64,000 nt of DNA from Actinopolyspora alba (GTDB taxonomy: Bacteria > Actinomycetota > Actinomycetes > Mycobacteriales > Pseudonocardiaceae), in assembly GCF_900112765.1 (NCBI RefSeq), contig NZ_FOMZ01000001.1, positions 372,001 to 436,000 of the forward strand. Direction: 5' to 3'. Of the stretch, positions 15,451 through 25,850 are shown piece by piece (the first letter of the stretch is position 1; each line of letters starts with the position of its first letter). The notes under the pieces were generated by a model. That model was not told where the DNA came from, made no database searches, and saw only the letters and a program-made list of their open reading frames with translations. The position numbers and the translations under genes were made by a program.

Positions 15451-16983
15451 ATGCGCGACACCTCGCTGAACGCCGCCCGCAGGAATCGCGAACTGTCCGA
15501 ACTGGCCGAGACCGAGCGGGTGGATCTGCTGGTGATCGGCGGCGGTGTCACCGGCACCGGAGTCGCGCTCGACGCGGCCTCCCGGGGGCTGTCGGTGGTG
15601 CTGGCCGAGCGGCACGACCTGGCGTTCGGCACCAGCCGGTGGAGTTCCAAACTCGTGCACGGCGGGTTGCGCTACCTGGCCTCCGGCGACGTCGGCATCG
15701 CGTACGAGAGCGCGGTGGAACGCGGAATCCTGCTGCGCCACACCGCCCCGCACCTGACGGCGCCGTTACCGCAGCTGGTGCCGCTGCTGCCGGAGACGAA
15801 TACACGGCAGGCCGCGTTGGTGCGGACGGGCTTCCTGGCCGGGGACGCGCTCCGACTGGCAGCGCGGACCGGTTCGAGCTCGCTGCCCCGCTCCAGAGGG
15901 ATCGGCACCGCCGAGACGCTGCGCATGGCTCCCCCGGTCCGGCACGAGGGATTGCGCGGCGGGCTGCTGGCCTGGGACGGGCGGTTGACCGACGATGCCA
16001 GGCTGGTAACCGCGATCGCCCGCACCGCCGCCGGACACGGCGCCAGGGTGCTCACCAGGTGCGCCGCCGAGGACGTCACCGGCGAAGGGGCCGTGCTGCG
16101 CGATCGGCTCGGCGGCGGGACGGTGCCGGTGCGGGCGCGGGCCGTGGTCAACGCGGCGGGTGTGTGGGCCGGTGAGATCGCCGGGGACCTGAAGCTGCGG
16201 CCCAGCCGCGGAACGCACCTGGTGGTCTCGGCCGAGTCACTGCCCGGCCTGCACGCGGGACTGACGGTGCCGATCCCGGGAACCACCAACCGGTTCGTGT
16301 TCGCGCTGCCCGCCGACAACGGAAGGGTCCACATCGGACTCACCGATGAGGATGCCCCCGGAGACGTGCCGGACGTCCCGGAGGCGGCGCGGCACGAGGT
16401 GGACTTCCTGCTGGAGACGATCAACACCGTGCTCACCGAACCGCTGCGCGCCGCCGACGTGCTCGACACGTACTCGGGGCTGCGTCCGCTGCTGGACGGC
16501 GGCACCGGCGGCGAATCGGGCGGCAGCGCGGACCTGTCCCGGAGCCACACGGTGCTGACCGGCGAGAACGGCGTGATCAGCGTGGTGGGCGGCAAGCTGA
16601 CCACCTACCGGCGCATGGCCGAGGACGCGGTGGACGCGGCGGTTCGGCACGCCGGGCTGAGCGCGGGACCGTGCCGCACCAGGCGACTGCCGCTGGTGGG
16701 AGCGGCCGACCGGGCGCGGTTGTCCCGGGTGCGCGCACCGCGTGAGCTCGTCACGCGCTACGGCACGGAGGCTCCGGCCGTGCTCGAACAGGCCGAGGGG
16801 GACGGTGCCGCGCTGGAACCGATCACCGGGAACGTGTCTACCACCCCCGCCGAGCTGCGGTTCGCCGTGCGGCACGAGGGCGCGCTGGACACAGCGGACC
16901 TGCTCGACCGCAGAACCCGCGTCGGCGTGGTGGCACGCGACCGCGAGGCCGCGCTGCCCGCCGCGCGGCACGCGCTGGAATGA
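15451..16983 (+). CDS. glpD: FAD-dependent glycerol-3-phosphate dehydrogenase
   Basis: A 510-residue protein. The N-terminal Rossmann loop VDLLVIGGGVTGTGVALDAA binds FAD, and GTSRWSSKLVHGGLRYL is the glpD family signature. VVGGKLTTYRRMAEDAV marks the C-terminal FAD site, followed by the DAO_C helical domain. It oxidises sn-glycerol 3-phosphate to DHAP and passes electrons to quinones at the membrane. The ATG at 15451 follows AAGGAG at 15439-15444. It lies downstream of the TetR gene on the same strand, 113 bp away. DHAP links it to the AGPS-like neighbour. Confidence 0.93.
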   Translation: MRDTSLNAARRNRELSELAETERVDLLVIGGGVTGTGVALDAASRGLSVVLAERHDLAFGTSRWSSKLVHGGLRYLASGDVGIAYESAVERGILLRHTAPHLTAPLPQLVPLLPETNTRQAALVRTGFLAGDALRLAARTGSSSLPRSRGIGTAETLRMAPPVRHEGLRGGLLAWDGRLTDDARLVTAIARTAAGHGARVLTRCAAEDVTGEGAVLRDRLGGGTVPVRARAVVNAAGVWAGEIAGDLKLRPSRGTHLVVSAESLPGLHAGLTVPIPGTTNRFVFALPADNGRVHIGLTDEDAPGDVPDVPEAARHEVDFLLETINTVLTEPLRAADVLDTYSGLRPLLDGGTGGESGGSADLSRSHTVLTGENGVISVVGGKLTTYRRMAEDAVDAAVRHAGLSAGPCRTRRLPLVGAADRARLSRVRAPRELVTRYGTEAPAVLEQAEGDGAALEPITGNVSTTPAELRFAVRHEGALDTADLLDRRTRVGVVARDREAALPAARHALE

Positions 16984-17035
16984 GGCGAGCGCACCGGAAG
17001 GAGCGCCCACTCGGAAAAGGACCACCGGCGAGCAC

Positions 17036-17452
17036 TCAGGCCCGGGCCGGAACACCGACGACGGCCTCGTGCCCGTCGTCGGCCTCGCGGCCCTCGTCGG
17101 TCCGCACGGCAGCCAGGTACTCCGCTATGGCGTCCCTGTTACGGGTGAGACACCTGATACGTTGCGTCATCCGGTCGAGTTCGAACTCCAGAGTCGCGAG
17201 CATCTCCGGTGTCGCGTCGGAGAAGTGGATCACACGGGGCTGGTTCAGACAAGGAAGGATCTGCTTGATGATCCGGGTGGGCAGCCCGGAATCGAGCAGT
17301 CCTCTGATCTGCGCCACGCGATCCACATTGGCCTCGTCGTAGTCGCGGTACCCGTTGGCCGATCGCGTCGGCGCTATGAGCCCCTGTTCCTCGTAGTAGC
17401 GGAGCAGCCGACGCGAGGTACCCGTCCGCTCCGACAACTCACCGATTCGCAT
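17036..17452 (-). CDS. MerR-family transcriptional regulator
   Basis: A 138-residue protein from ATG 17452, which begins the canonical MRIGELSERTGTSRRLLRYY. A longer reading to 17479 would overlap the shared -35 box. The winged-helix domain is followed by a dimerisation helix (LATLEFELDRMTQRIRCL). No metal-binding Cys cluster is visible, so it is probably a drug- or small-molecule-sensing member. It is divergent from the MFS transporter gene and probably activates it. Confidence 0.9.
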   Translation of the reverse strand: MRIGELSERTGTSRRLLRYYEEQGLIAPTRSANGYRDYDEANVDRVAQIRGLLDSGLPTRIIKQILPCLNQPRVIHFSDATPEMLATLEFELDRMTQRIRCLTRNRDAIAEYLAAVRTDEGREADDGHEAVVGVPARA

Positions 17453-17478
17453 ATGTCGTGAATCACCCACCATCCCCA

Positions 17479-17509
17479 TTGACCCTCACACAAGTGTGAA
17501 GGTCTCAGT
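17479..17509 (+). promoter_or_regulatory. MerR-type promoter/operator of the MFS transporter
   Basis: TTGACC (17479-17484) is followed by a near-perfect dyad, CCTCACAC-AA-GTGTGAAGG (17484-17502). A weak -10 (CTCAGT, 17504-17509) lies at a 19-bp spacing. A dyad inside an overlong spacer is the hallmark of MerR activation by DNA distortion. Confidence 0.75.
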
Positions 17510-17517
17510 CTAGCCGC

Positions 17518-18744
17518 ATGTCCAGTACACAGCTACACGCCGAATCCGAACAACGCGGAAAGCTCCCGCTGAGAGCACTGCTGGCGCTGGCGACAGCCGC
17601 CTTCATCACGGTCCTCACGGAGACGTTGCCCGCCGGTGTGCTGCCCGCGATGAGCTCCGACCTCGACGTCAGCGAGTCCGCCATCGGCCAGCTGGTCACG
17701 CTGTACGCCCTCGGGACAGCGGCCACGGCCATCCCGCTGTCCGCCGTCACAGCGGGGTGGCGGCGCAAGAGACTGCTGCTGACCGGTGTCGTCGGCTTCG
17801 CGGTGGCCAACACGGTCACCGCACTGTCGACGTACTATCCGCTGACCATGGCTGCCCGTTTCGTGGGCGGCGTGGCCGCTGGCATCGTCTGGGCGCTGCT
17901 GGCCACCTACGCCCGCCGCATGACACCGGAACCCATGCAGGGCAGGGCCATAGCGATCGTGATGGCGGGTATCCCGCTGGCGCTGTCGCTGGGAGTGCCC
18001 GCGGGAACCTTCCTCGGTGAACTGCTCGGCTGGCAAGTCACCTTCTCGGTGATGTCGGTGATAGCCCTCGCACTGATCCTGTGGATCGCGGCGACGGTTC
18101 CCGACTACCCGGGCCACGAACGTGGTGGACGAATTCCGCTCACGCGAACCCTGGCCATCCCCGGTGTCGGAGCCGTCCTGTTCGTGACCCTGGCGTTCGT
18201 GCTGGCGCACAACATCCTCTACACCTACATAGCCACATTCCTCGGGCACGTCGGCCTCGGTGGCTCGGTGAGCCTGGCCCTGCTGATCTTCGGTATCGCC
18301 TCCATCGTCAGCATCTGGATCGTGGGGGCGCAGATCGACCGTCGACTGCGGACGCTGACCATCGCGGGCACGCTTCTCGTGGCCGCGGGTGCCACCCTGC
18401 TGGCCGTACTCGCGACGAGTCCCACGCTGGTCTACCTCGCCGTCGCGCTCTGGGGCCTGGGATGGGGAGGCGTTCCCACGCTCCTGCAGACCGCCGTGGG
18501 CGACGCTGGTGGCAAGGCCGGTGACACGGCACTGGCGATACTGGTCACCCTGTGGAACGTGGGGATGGCCGCCGGTGGCGTCGTCGGCGGGGTCATCCTC
18601 GACCTCTTCGGCCCCACCGCCTTCCCGTGGAGCGTGCTGGTCCTGCTGCTCCCGGTGCTGATCGCGGTCCTCGCGGCGAGCCGTCACGGTTTCCCCCGAA
18701 AGAAATCGGCACCGCTGGAAGCGATCCCGGAGCCGGCGAAATGA
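17518..18744 (+). CDS. MFS transporter, drug-efflux (DHA1-like) type
   Basis: A 408-residue protein with twelve predicted hydrophobic helices. ETLPAGVLPAMSSDLDV in the first segment and AARFVGGVAAGIVWALLATY in helices 4-5 resemble AraJ/CmlA-type proton-driven exporters. LWGLGWGGVPTLLQTAVG belongs to the C-terminal half. The substrate is unknown. It lies 65 bp from the divergent MerR gene, with a MerR-type operator between them, so inducible efflux is the likely job. Confidence 0.88.
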   Translation: MSSTQLHAESEQRGKLPLRALLALATAAFITVLTETLPAGVLPAMSSDLDVSESAIGQLVTLYALGTAATAIPLSAVTAGWRRKRLLLTGVVGFAVANTVTALSTYYPLTMAARFVGGVAAGIVWALLATYARRMTPEPMQGRAIAIVMAGIPLALSLGVPAGTFLGELLGWQVTFSVMSVIALALILWIAATVPDYPGHERGGRIPLTRTLAIPGVGAVLFVTLAFVLAHNILYTYIATFLGHVGLGGSVSLALLIFGIASIVSIWIVGAQIDRRLRTLTIAGTLLVAAGATLLAVLATSPTLVYLAVALWGLGWGGVPTLLQTAVGDAGGKAGDTALAILVTLWNVGMAAGGVVGGVILDLFGPTAFPWSVLVLLLPVLIAVLAASRHGFPRKKSAPLEAIPEPAK

Positions 18745-18814
18745 CCGGTCCGGATCGAATCGTGGGCTCGGGCCCGAACGAGCAGCACTCGACCTGAGTC
18801 CGGAACCGTCGAGC

Positions 18815-18847
18815 ACGGTGGTGATGCCGCGCGAGCACCACCACCGT
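18815..18847. terminator. Bidirectional terminator hairpin
   Basis: ACGGTGGTG (18815-18823) pairs with CACCACCGT (18839-18847) between the convergent MFS and mfd genes. There is no clear T-tract. Confidence 0.65.
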
Positions 18848-18859
18848 CCTCGGATCGGC

Positions 18860-21800
18860 TCACCCGGCCGCCACGGGCGCGGCGGCCAGCGACTCCACCA
18901 GCTTGCCGCACCAGTCCAGCAACTCCTCGTCCCGCAGCTGCGGCGCTCCGATGTTGCCGCCCGCGGCGCCCTCGGTCGGCCGGGCCACCGAAACGGTGCG
19001 CACGGCCGACTTGTAGACCGCCTTCGGGTAGAGCCGCTTCATGCGCATCTGGGCCGAATCGGACAGTTCCAGCGGCGCGAACCTGATCGAGGTTCCCTGC
19101 AACGTCACCTCGGTCACGCCGTACTCGCGGCACAGCTGGCGGAACGCGGTGACCCTGAGCAGTCGTTCCACCGACCTCGGCGGCGTGCCGTAGCGATCGG
19201 CGAGCTCGTTGCGCACGGCGTCCAAATCGGACTGTCCGGAGGAGGCGGCGATCTTGCGGTAGGCCTCCAGCCGCAACCGCTCCCCCGGCACGTAGTCGTG
19301 CGGGATGTGCGCGTCGACCGGCAGGTCCACCCGCACGTCGGTGAGTTCCTCCTGCTCCTCCGGCTCGGCCCCGGCGTCCTCGCGATAGGCCTGCACCGCC
19401 TCGCCGACCAGCCGCATGTACAGGTCGAAGCCCACCCCGGCGATGTGCCCGGACTGCTCGGAACCGAGGATGTTGCCCGCGCCCCGGATCTCCAGGTCCT
19501 TCATGGCCACGGCCATCCCCGCCCCCAGCTCCGAGTTCTGCGCGATGGTGGCCAGTCGGTCGTGCGCGGTGTCGGTCAGCGGCTTCTCCGGCGGGTAGAG
19601 GAAGTACGCGTAGCCGCGCTCCCTGGCCCGGCCGACCCTGCCGCGCAGCTGGTGCAGCTGCGCCAGCCCCAGCGCGTCCGAGCGGTCCACGATCAGCGTG
19701 TTGGCGTTCGAGATGTCCAGACCGGTCTCCACGATCGTGGTACACACCAGTACGTCGTACTCGCGTTCCCAGAATCCCTGGATGATCTTTTCCAGCCGGT
19801 CCTCGTTCATCTGCCCGTGCGCGGTGACCACCCGCGCCTCCGGAACGAGTTCACGCAGGTGCCGGGCGGTCTTCTCGATATCGTGCACCCGGTTGTGCAC
19901 GAAGAACACCTGACCGTCCCGCAGCAGTTCCCGTCGCACCGCCGCGGCGACCTGCTTCTCGTCGTAGACGCCGACGTAGGTCAGCACCGGGTGGCGCTCC
20001 TCGGGCGGGGTGAGGATGTTGGACATCTCGCGGATGCCCGCCATGCTCATCTCCAGGGTGCGCGGGATGGGGGTGGCCGACATGGTCAGCACGTCCACGT
20101 GGGTGCGCAGCTGCTTGATGTGCTCCTTGTGCTCCACACCGAAGCGCTGCTCCTCGTCGACGATGACCATCCCGAGGTCCTTGTAGCGCACCCCCGTCTG
20201 CAGCAACCGGTGGGTGCCGATGACGATGTCCACCTCGCCGGTGAGCAGCCCGTTGACGGTCTGCTCGGACTCGTGCGGATCGGTGAACCGGGAGAGCCCC
20301 TTGATGTTGACCGGGAAGGAGTGCATCCGGTCGGTGAAGGTGTTCAGGTGCTGCTGCGCCAGCAGGGTGGTCGGCACCAGCACCGCCACCTGCTTGCCGT
20401 CCTGCACCGCCTTGAACGCCGCGCGCACCGCGATCTCGGTCTTGCCGTAGCCGACGTCACCGCAGATGACCCGGTCCATCGGGACCGAGTTCCGCATGTC
20501 GGTCTTGACCTCCTCGATCGCGGCGAGCTGATCACCGGTCTCGGTGTAGGGAAAGGCGTCCTCCAGCTCGCGCTGCCACGGAGAGTCCTCGCCGAAGGCG
20601 TGACCGGGCGCGGACTGCCTGGCCGCGTAGAGCTGGACCAGCTCCGAGGCGATCTCCTTGACCGCCTTGCGGGCCTTGGCCTTGGTGTTCTTCCAGTCGG
20701 AACCGCCGAGCTTGTTCAGCGTGGGGACCTCGCCACCGACGTAGCGCGAGACCTCGTCGAGCTGGTCGGTCGGCACGAACAACCGGTCGCCCGACTGACC
20801 CCGCTTGCTGGAGGCGTACTCCAGCACCAGGTACTCGCGGGTGGCACCGCCGATGGTGCGCTGCACCATCTCGACGTACTTGCCGATGCCGTGCTGCTCG
20901 TGCACCACGTGATCGCCCGGTTTGAGCGCGAGCGGATCCACCCCGTTGCGCCGCCGCGAGGGCATCCGGCGCATGTCCTTGGTCGAGGTACCGCCGCGAC
21001 CGCCGGTCAGATCGGCCTCGGTGAGCACCACCAGCCCCACGTCGGGGGCCGCGAAGCCGTCCTCCATGTCGGCGCGCACCACCGTGACCACACCGGCCTC
21101 CGGGGCCTCCGCGAGCCCGTTCTCGGCGTGCCGGGCGGGCAGATCCACCTCGCCCAGCTGCTGGACGGCGCGCTGCGCGGTACCGGTGCCGGGCACCACC
21201 AGCAGGGTGGCACCACCACCGGCGGTGTGGGCGCGCAGGTCGTCGAAGGCCCGCGACACGTCACCGCGGTACTGCTCGACCTGCTTGAGCCCGAGCCGCA
21301 GGGCCTCGTCGTCACCCTCCTCGACGCTGCTGAACTGGCTCAGGGTCCACCACGGCAGCCCGAGTTCGCGGGTGTACTCGGCCACCTCGGCCAGGTCACG
21401 GTAGGCGGAGGCGCCGAGATCGATCGGGGCCTTGCCGCCGTCGGCCGCGACCATCCAGGAGGCTTCGAGGAACTCCTCGCCGGTCCGCACCAGATCCGCG
21501 GCCCGTGCCCGGACCTTCTCCGGATCGGCGAGCACCACGTGAGTGCCGTCGGGCAGCAGATCGGTCAACAACTCCATCCTGCCCGCGCACAGCGCCGGTA
21601 TCAGCGCCTCCATGCCTTCGGTGGCGATCCCCTCGGCGATGCCGTTGAGCATCTCGCCGAGCTGCGCGTCACCCGAGTGGTGTTCGGACAGTTCGCGGGC
21701 CTTGGCGCGCACGTCCTCGGTGAGCAGCAACTCGCGGCACGGCGGTGCGTGCAGCCGGGGCGGGTCCTGCTCGTCGGCGCCGTCGGACAGCGAGCGCTGG

Positions 21801-22471
21801 TCGGAGACCGAGAAGGGGCGGATGGCGGTGACCTCGTCGCCGAAGAACTCCAACCGCAGCGGGTGTTCCTCGGTCGGCGGAAAGACGTCGACGATGCCGC
21901 CGCGCACCGCGAACTCACCGCGCTTCTCGACCATGTCCACGCGGTTGTAGGCGAGTTCGGTCAGGCGGGTGGCGAGCTGTTCGAACTCGTGTTCCTCGCC
22001 CACCCCGAGCAGCACCGGGGGCAGCTCCCCCAGGCCGGGCGCGACCGGCTGAATCAGGCTGCGCACGGTGGTGATCAGCACCCGCAGGGCCCCGTGCGGG
22101 TGTTCCTCGGGATGCGCGAGCCTGCGCAGCACCGCGAGTCGCCGCCCGACGGTGTCCGCGCGCGGGGACAGGCGCTCGTGCGGCAGGGTCTCCCAGGAGG
22201 GCATCACCTCGACCCCCTGGGGGCCGAGCAGCGAGGAGACGGCCGCCGCGATCTCGTCGGCCTCCCGGCCGGTCGCGGTGACCAGCAGTACCGGTCGGTC
22301 GCTGCCGCCGAGTCGGCTGCCCGCCGCCAGCGCGGTGGCGACCAGCGGTCGCGCCGCGGCGGGCCCCTCCATCGACAGCCGCGGCGAATCGGCCACGGCC
22401 GCGACCCGCCCCAGCGCCGGGTCACGCGAAAGAGTTTGGAACAGTCCGGCCAGCGGCCCAGCCTGGGTCAT
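18860..22471 (-). CDS. mfd: Transcription-repair coupling factor
   Basis: A 1203-residue protein from ATG 22471 ([11 protein letters not shown]), with GAGG ten bases before it. A reading to 22693 would add a Cys/Pro-rich leader and is rejected. The order is UvrB-like N-terminal modules, the RNA-polymerase-interacting domain ([17 protein letters not shown]), then the RecG-like helicase: [20 protein letters not shown] (Walker A), [13 protein letters not shown] (DEEQ box), [13 protein letters not shown] and QLRGRVGR. The C-terminal domain ends in Ala-rich residues. It removes stalled RNA polymerase and recruits UvrA. It is usually beside mazG in related genomes, but not here. Confidence 0.96.
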   Translation of the reverse strand: MTQAGPLAGLFQTLSRDPALGRVAAVADSPRLSMEGPAAARPLVATALAAGSRLGGSDRPVLLVTATGREADEIAAAVSSLLGPQGVEVMPSWETLPHERLSPRADTVGRRLAVLRRLAHPEEHPHGALRVLITTVRSLIQPVAPGLGELPPVLLGVGEEHEFEQLATRLTELAYNRVDMVEKRGEFAVRGGIVDVFPPTEEHPLRLEFFGDEVTAIRPFSVSDQRSLSDGADEQDPPRLHAPPCRELLLTEDVRAKARELSEHHSGDAQLGEMLNGIAEGIATEGMEALIPALCAGRMELLTDLLPDGTHVVLADPEKVRARAADLVRTGEEFLEASWMVAADGGKAPIDLGASAYRDLAEVAEYTRELGLPWWTLSQFSSVEEGDDEALRLGLKQVEQYRGDVSRAFDDLRAHTAGGGATLLVVPGTGTAQRAVQQLGEVDLPARHAENGLAEAPEAGVVTVVRADMEDGFAAPDVGLVVLTEADLTGGRGGTSTKDMRRMPSRRRNGVDPLALKPGDHVVHEQHGIGKYVEMVQRTIGGATREYLVLEYASSKRGQSGDRLFVPTDQLDEVSRYVGGEVPTLNKLGGSDWKNTKAKARKAVKEIASELVQLYAARQSAPGHAFGEDSPWQRELEDAFPYTETGDQLAAIEEVKTDMRNSVPMDRVICGDVGYGKTEIAVRAAFKAVQDGKQVAVLVPTTLLAQQHLNTFTDRMHSFPVNIKGLSRFTDPHESEQTVNGLLTGEVDIVIGTHRLLQTGVRYKDLGMVIVDEEQRFGVEHKEHIKQLRTHVDVLTMSATPIPRTLEMSMAGIREMSNILTPPEERHPVLTYVGVYDEKQVAAAVRRELLRDGQVFFVHNRVHDIEKTARHLRELVPEARVVTAHGQMNEDRLEKIIQGFWEREYDVLVCTTIVETGLDISNANTLIVDRSDALGLAQLHQLRGRVGRARERGYAYFLYPPEKPLTDTAHDRLATIAQNSELGAGMAVAMKDLEIRGAGNILGSEQSGHIAGVGFDLYMRLVGEAVQAYREDAGAEPEEQEELTDVRVDLPVDAHIPHDYVPGERLRLEAYRKIAASSGQSDLDAVRNELADRYGTPPRSVERLLRVTAFRQLCREYGVTEVTLQGTSIRFAPLELSDSAQMRMKRLYPKAVYKSAVRTVSVARPTEGAAGGNIGAPQLRDEELLDWCGKLVESLAAAPVAAG

Positions 22472-22761
22472 GGAACAACCTCGCACCGCGACGAAGGGAA
22501 CGTCGGCACACGATCCCGCGAACAGTGGGAACACCGTGGAAGCGGCCTCGCCCGCCGCAGGGCACTGCCTCCGGCCCGCGGGCACCCGAACCAGCGTACG
22601 ACTCGCGGGCGGTGACTCCCGGGCGGCCCGCCCCATCCCGTGCGGGACGCCACCTCGTTCGGGCAGGGGCGCTTCGCACTCCGGTAACGACACCGCACCG
22701 CTCCGGGCAGGGCACTGTCGTCCCGGTTCGCCGGGTCCGGAAACGATGCCAGGATGTGGGT

Positions 22762-23973
22762 ATGGTCACACCCGATCGTTCCCAGCTTCCGAATCGACCG
22801 GTGATCTCCCGCCGCGCGGTGCTCTCCGGCATGGCGGGCACGTTGCTGCTGGGAGGCTGCGGCGGTGGGGGCACCGACGGGGAACGCACCACTACACCGG
22901 ATCCCGCGCCACCGCTGCGGGTGGAGGTGCTGTCCGACCGGCTGGAGCACGGTTGGGACGTGGGATTCCTGCCGAACGGTTCGGCACTCGTGACGCAGCG
23001 CCCCGGCCGACTGGCCGTGGTCGGCGATTCGGGAACCGGCACGGTCCGGGCGAACTTCGACGACCTGCTCGCTCGCGGGGAGGGCGGCCTCATGGGGCTG
23101 CTGGTGGACCCCGACTTCGACGAGAACCGGCGGTTCCTGACGTGCCAGACGCACCAGCGCGACGGCGAGACGATCGACATCCGGCTGGTCGAGTGGCGGT
23201 TGTCCGCCGACGGACGGCGGGCCGAACGAACCGGCACGCTGCTGACCGGGCTGCCGCTCAACCCCAGCGGCAGGCACTCGGGGTGCAGACCCGCCCTCGA
23301 CAACGACGGGAACCTGCTGGTCACCACCGGGGACACCGCGCGCTCCGGGGTAGCGCAGGACCGGGGATCACTGGGTGGCAAGGTGCTGCGGCTACGGCCG
23401 GACACCGGTGATCCGGCACCGGACAACCCGATGATCGACGCGTCGGATCCCGCCACCCGGTTGATCTACACTTTCGGACACCGCAACCCGCAGGGTGTGG
23501 CAGTGCGCGAGGACGGCGAGGTGTTCGTGGCCGAGCACGGCCCCGATGTGGACGACGAGCTGAACCGGCTGGTTCCGGGCGGCAACTACGGCTGGGCCCC
23601 CTCACGGGGCGGACGGAGCGGATACTACGACGAGTCGGTGCCGATGACCGATCGGGAGCGGTTCCCCGACGCGGTGCCCGCCGTGTGGACCTCGGGCGAC
23701 GAGACCGTGGCGGTCTGCGACGCGACCTTCCTGCGCGGTTCGCGCTGGGGATCGTTGGAAGGGGTTCTCGCCGTCACGACGTTGAAGGGCAGCAAGCTGC
23801 TGCTGTTCCGACTGTCCGACGACGGTCGCTCGGTGCGGCGGATGTGGGTACCGAAGGAGCTGGACGGCACCCACGGCAGGTTGCGAGCCGCCACGCTCGG
23901 CCCGGACGACGCGCTGTACCTGACCACGTCGAACGGTTCCGGCGATCAACTGCTGCGGGTCGCCCCTGCCTGA
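22762..23973 (+). CDS. PQQ-dependent sugar dehydrogenase-like lipoprotein
   Basis: A 403-residue protein. It has a twin-arginine-like start ([15 protein letters not shown]) running into a lipobox LLGGC, so it is probably an exported lipoprotein. The beta-propeller is of the soluble glucose dehydrogenase/YliI type: [64 protein letters not shown] and [14 protein letters not shown] and EHGP carry PQQ- and Ca-site residues in the family. No PQQ synthesis gene is in the window. ATG 22762 is chosen because it starts the signal sequence. Confidence 0.88.
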   Translation: MVTPDRSQLPNRPVISRRAVLSGMAGTLLLGGCGGGGTDGERTTTPDPAPPLRVEVLSDRLEHGWDVGFLPNGSALVTQRPGRLAVVGDSGTGTVRANFDDLLARGEGGLMGLLVDPDFDENRRFLTCQTHQRDGETIDIRLVEWRLSADGRRAERTGTLLTGLPLNPSGRHSGCRPALDNDGNLLVTTGDTARSGVAQDRGSLGGKVLRLRPDTGDPAPDNPMIDASDPATRLIYTFGHRNPQGVAVREDGEVFVAEHGPDVDDELNRLVPGGNYGWAPSRGGRSGYYDESVPMTDRERFPDAVPAVWTSGDETVAVCDATFLRGSRWGSLEGVLAVTTLKGSKLLLFRLSDDGRSVRRMWVPKELDGTHGRLRAATLGPDDALYLTTSNGSGDQLLRVAPA

Positions 23974-24149
23974 TCTACGGCGGTACCGCGCCGGTTCCGC
24001 CGCTCGGGGCGGCGGTGAGCGAAGCACGGTGTGTCGGTGTTCACGGGCGGTTGTGGCAGCGGTACCGCCGAACCTAACGTTGTCTACTCGACAGTAACTT
24101 TTGCCGCTGATACACCGCGTTCTCGGCGCGGCACGGAAGGAACACACCG

Positions 24150-24689
24150 ATGAACATGCTGCTGCGCCTGGTCGTGCTCGCGGTCAAGACCGTGTTCGGC
24201 CGCAGGGTGCACCCGCTCGGCCCCTGCTACACGAACTTCCGGGTGGCGCCCACCGATCTGGACCTGCTGGGGCACATGAACAACGGTGTCTACTTCTCGA
24301 TCTTCGATCTCGGGCGTATCGACCTGATGCTGCGCTCCGGAATACTGCGCAGGATACGGCCGAAGGGCTGGTACGCCGTGGTCACCAACGAGACCGGATC
24401 GTTCCGCCGCCCGCTGCGGCCGTTCCGCGCGTTCACGCTGCGCACCAGGATCATCGGCTGGGACGAACGACACCTGTTCATGGAGCACCGGGCGGTCAGC
24501 GGCGGAAAGCTCACCACCACGGCGGTGATCCAGCTCAGGTTCCTCTCCAAAACCGGTGAGCGGGTCACCCCGGAGCAGGTGGCGAACCTGCTGCCCGGCT
24601 CCGTGGAGCGTCCGGAACTGCCCGAATGGGTGGCCCAGTGGAGCAAGGCCGGATACGAACACACCCGCGAACTCGAACAGGAAAAGTGA
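24150..24689 (+). CDS. Hot-dog-fold acyl-CoA thioesterase-like protein
   Basis: A 179-residue protein. DLDLLGHMNNGVYFSIFDLG is the 4HBT-type active-site region. ETGSFRRPLRPFRAFTLRTR and LFMEHRAV follow in the usual order. The basic, hydrophobic N-terminus (LLRLVVLAVKTVFGRRVHP) may bind the membrane surface. Family members hydrolyse acyl-CoA thioesters. The substrate cannot be read from sequence. It converges on a TetR gene, with family A and family B repeats in the gap. Confidence 0.88.
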   Translation: MNMLLRLVVLAVKTVFGRRVHPLGPCYTNFRVAPTDLDLLGHMNNGVYFSIFDLGRIDLMLRSGILRRIRPKGWYAVVTNETGSFRRPLRPFRAFTLRTRIIGWDERHLFMEHRAVSGGKLTTTAVIQLRFLSKTGERVTPEQVANLLPGSVERPELPEWVAQWSKAGYEHTRELEQEK

Positions 24690-24722
24690 GTGCTCGTCGG
24701 CTCGAGTTGCTCGGATGGTGCT

Positions 24723-24775
24723 GTGGCGGAACCTCCCGCACGGCTCTCGCCGCGGGTCCGGAGACATCGGGTAGG
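24723..24775 (-). repeat. Family B element, 3' half copy
   Basis: On the minus strand it reads CTACCCGATGTCTCCGGACC, then GCGAGAGCCGTGCGGGAGGTT and CCGCCAC, closest to copy 2 at 46289-46337. The 5' arm is missing. In its place, after 25 bp, lies a family A palindrome. Confidence 0.75.
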
Positions 24776-24803
24776 TAGTTCGGCCCGCGTCGATGGCGCG
24801 GCG

Positions 24804-24870
24804 ATTTCGCGAGAAATCGACGCACACGGGGCCGCACCACACCACCGGGGGCGACAATTTCGCGAGAAAT
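24804..24870 (-). repeat. Family A palindrome pair
   Basis: Identical cores ATTTCGCGAGAAAT lie at 24804-24817 and 24857-24870, 53 bp apart, each followed by CGACGC. They sit between convergent genes. Confidence 0.9.
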
Positions 24871-24901
24871 CGACGCCGCCGGGATCGAAGCGGGGAGCTA
24901 C

Positions 24902-25591
24902 TCACTCGGGGTCGTGGTCGCGGCTGCGCAGCCGCGGATCGTGTTCCAGGTGCGAGAGACCGTTCCAGGCGAGGTTGACCAGGTGGGCGGCGACCTCGTC
25001 CCTGCCGGGCCGGTGCACCTCCAGCCACCACTGCGCGGTCAGCGCCACCATCCCCACCAGCGCCTGGCTGTAGAGCGGGGCCAGTTCGGGATCGTAACCG
25101 CGGGCACTGAACTGGAGGCCGAAGATGTGCTCGACCTGGCTGGCTATGTCGTTGAGCAGCCCGGAGAACGTTCCGGTGGTGCTGGCCACCGGAGAATCAC
25201 GGACCAGAATCCGAAAGCCGTCCGTGGAATTGTCGATGTAGTCCAGCAGCGCGCAGGCCGCCTGTTCCAGCAGCTCGCGCGGATGCCCCGCCGACAGGGC
25301 GGAGACGACCCTGTCGAGCAGCGTCTGCATCTCGCGGTCCACGACCACGGCGTAGATGCCTTCCTTACCACCGAAGTGCTCGTAGACCACCGGCTTGGAG
25401 ACCTCGGCACGATGGGCGATCTCCTCGATGGAGGCGCCGTCGAAGCCCTTCTCCGCGAACAGCGCCCTGGCGACGTCCAACAGCTGCTGCCGACGTTCCT
25501 TGCCGGTCATCCGCACCCGGCCGGCCCCGCGGGAGCCGTTGCCACCGGAAGCACTGTCGGACCGGCCCCGTCCACGTCGCCGTACCGCCAT
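24902..25591 (-). CDS. TetR-family regulator beside a fatty acid desaturase gene
   Basis: A 229-residue protein with a basic Arg/Gly/Ser-rich first 28 residues. The helix-turn-helix is GASIEEIAHRAEVSKPVVYE followed by HFGGKEGIYAVVVD. The C-terminal domain begins at LLDRVVSALSAG. A start at MTGKERRQQLL (about 25510) would give the standard family length. It lies just downstream of the desaturase gene on the same strand. The tandem palindromes upstream of the desaturase are the natural candidate target. Lipid sensing is inferred from this context. Confidence 0.88.
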   Translation of the reverse strand: MAVRRRGRGRSDSASGGNGSRGAGRVRMTGKERRQQLLDVARALFAEKGFDGASIEEIAHRAEVSKPVVYEHFGGKEGIYAVVVDREMQTLLDRVVSALSAGHPRELLEQAACALLDYIDNSTDGFRILVRDSPVASTTGTFSGLLNDIASQVEHIFGLQFSARGYDPELAPLYSQALVGMVALTAQWWLEVHRPGRDEVAAHLVNLAWNGLSHLEHDPRLRSRDHDPE

Positions 25592-25756
25592 GACAGATCA
25601 CCCTACGTACCGGTGAGGCTTCCCGTGAACACGCCTCCGTCGTGGTGTCGGGCCGGGGTGTGCCGCGGCCCGCGCACCGAAGCGGCCCCCTCACGCCCAC
25701 GGGGCCTCGCGAGCTCCCACCACAGGTGAGGCCGACGCGGGGCGGGAACACCGCGC

Positions 25757-25801
25757 CATGTCGGTCCTCGCCGCGCGAGAGCCCGCGAGCGATTCCGCGA
25801 C
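25757..25801 (+). repeat. Possible degraded family B copy
   Basis: ATGTCGG and GCGAGAGCCCGCGAGCGATT with CCGCGAC follow the family B 3' half with several mismatches. No pairing arm is seen. Confidence 0.4.
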
Positions 25802-25850
25802 GGTTCACCCCGGCGAACCGGAGTGAGCAGCTCCTGTCGGATCGGTGGCC

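Noticed and set aside
18818-22615. Very long plus-strand frame opposite mfd
   Set aside because: High GC makes long antisense frames common. The product is His/Gln/Leu/Arg-rich without any motif, and mfd on the other strand is complete.
22472-22693. N-terminal extension of Mfd
   Set aside because: The extra 74 residues are Pro/Cys/Arg-rich and unlike Mfd. ATG 22471 has a ribosome site and the family's usual start.
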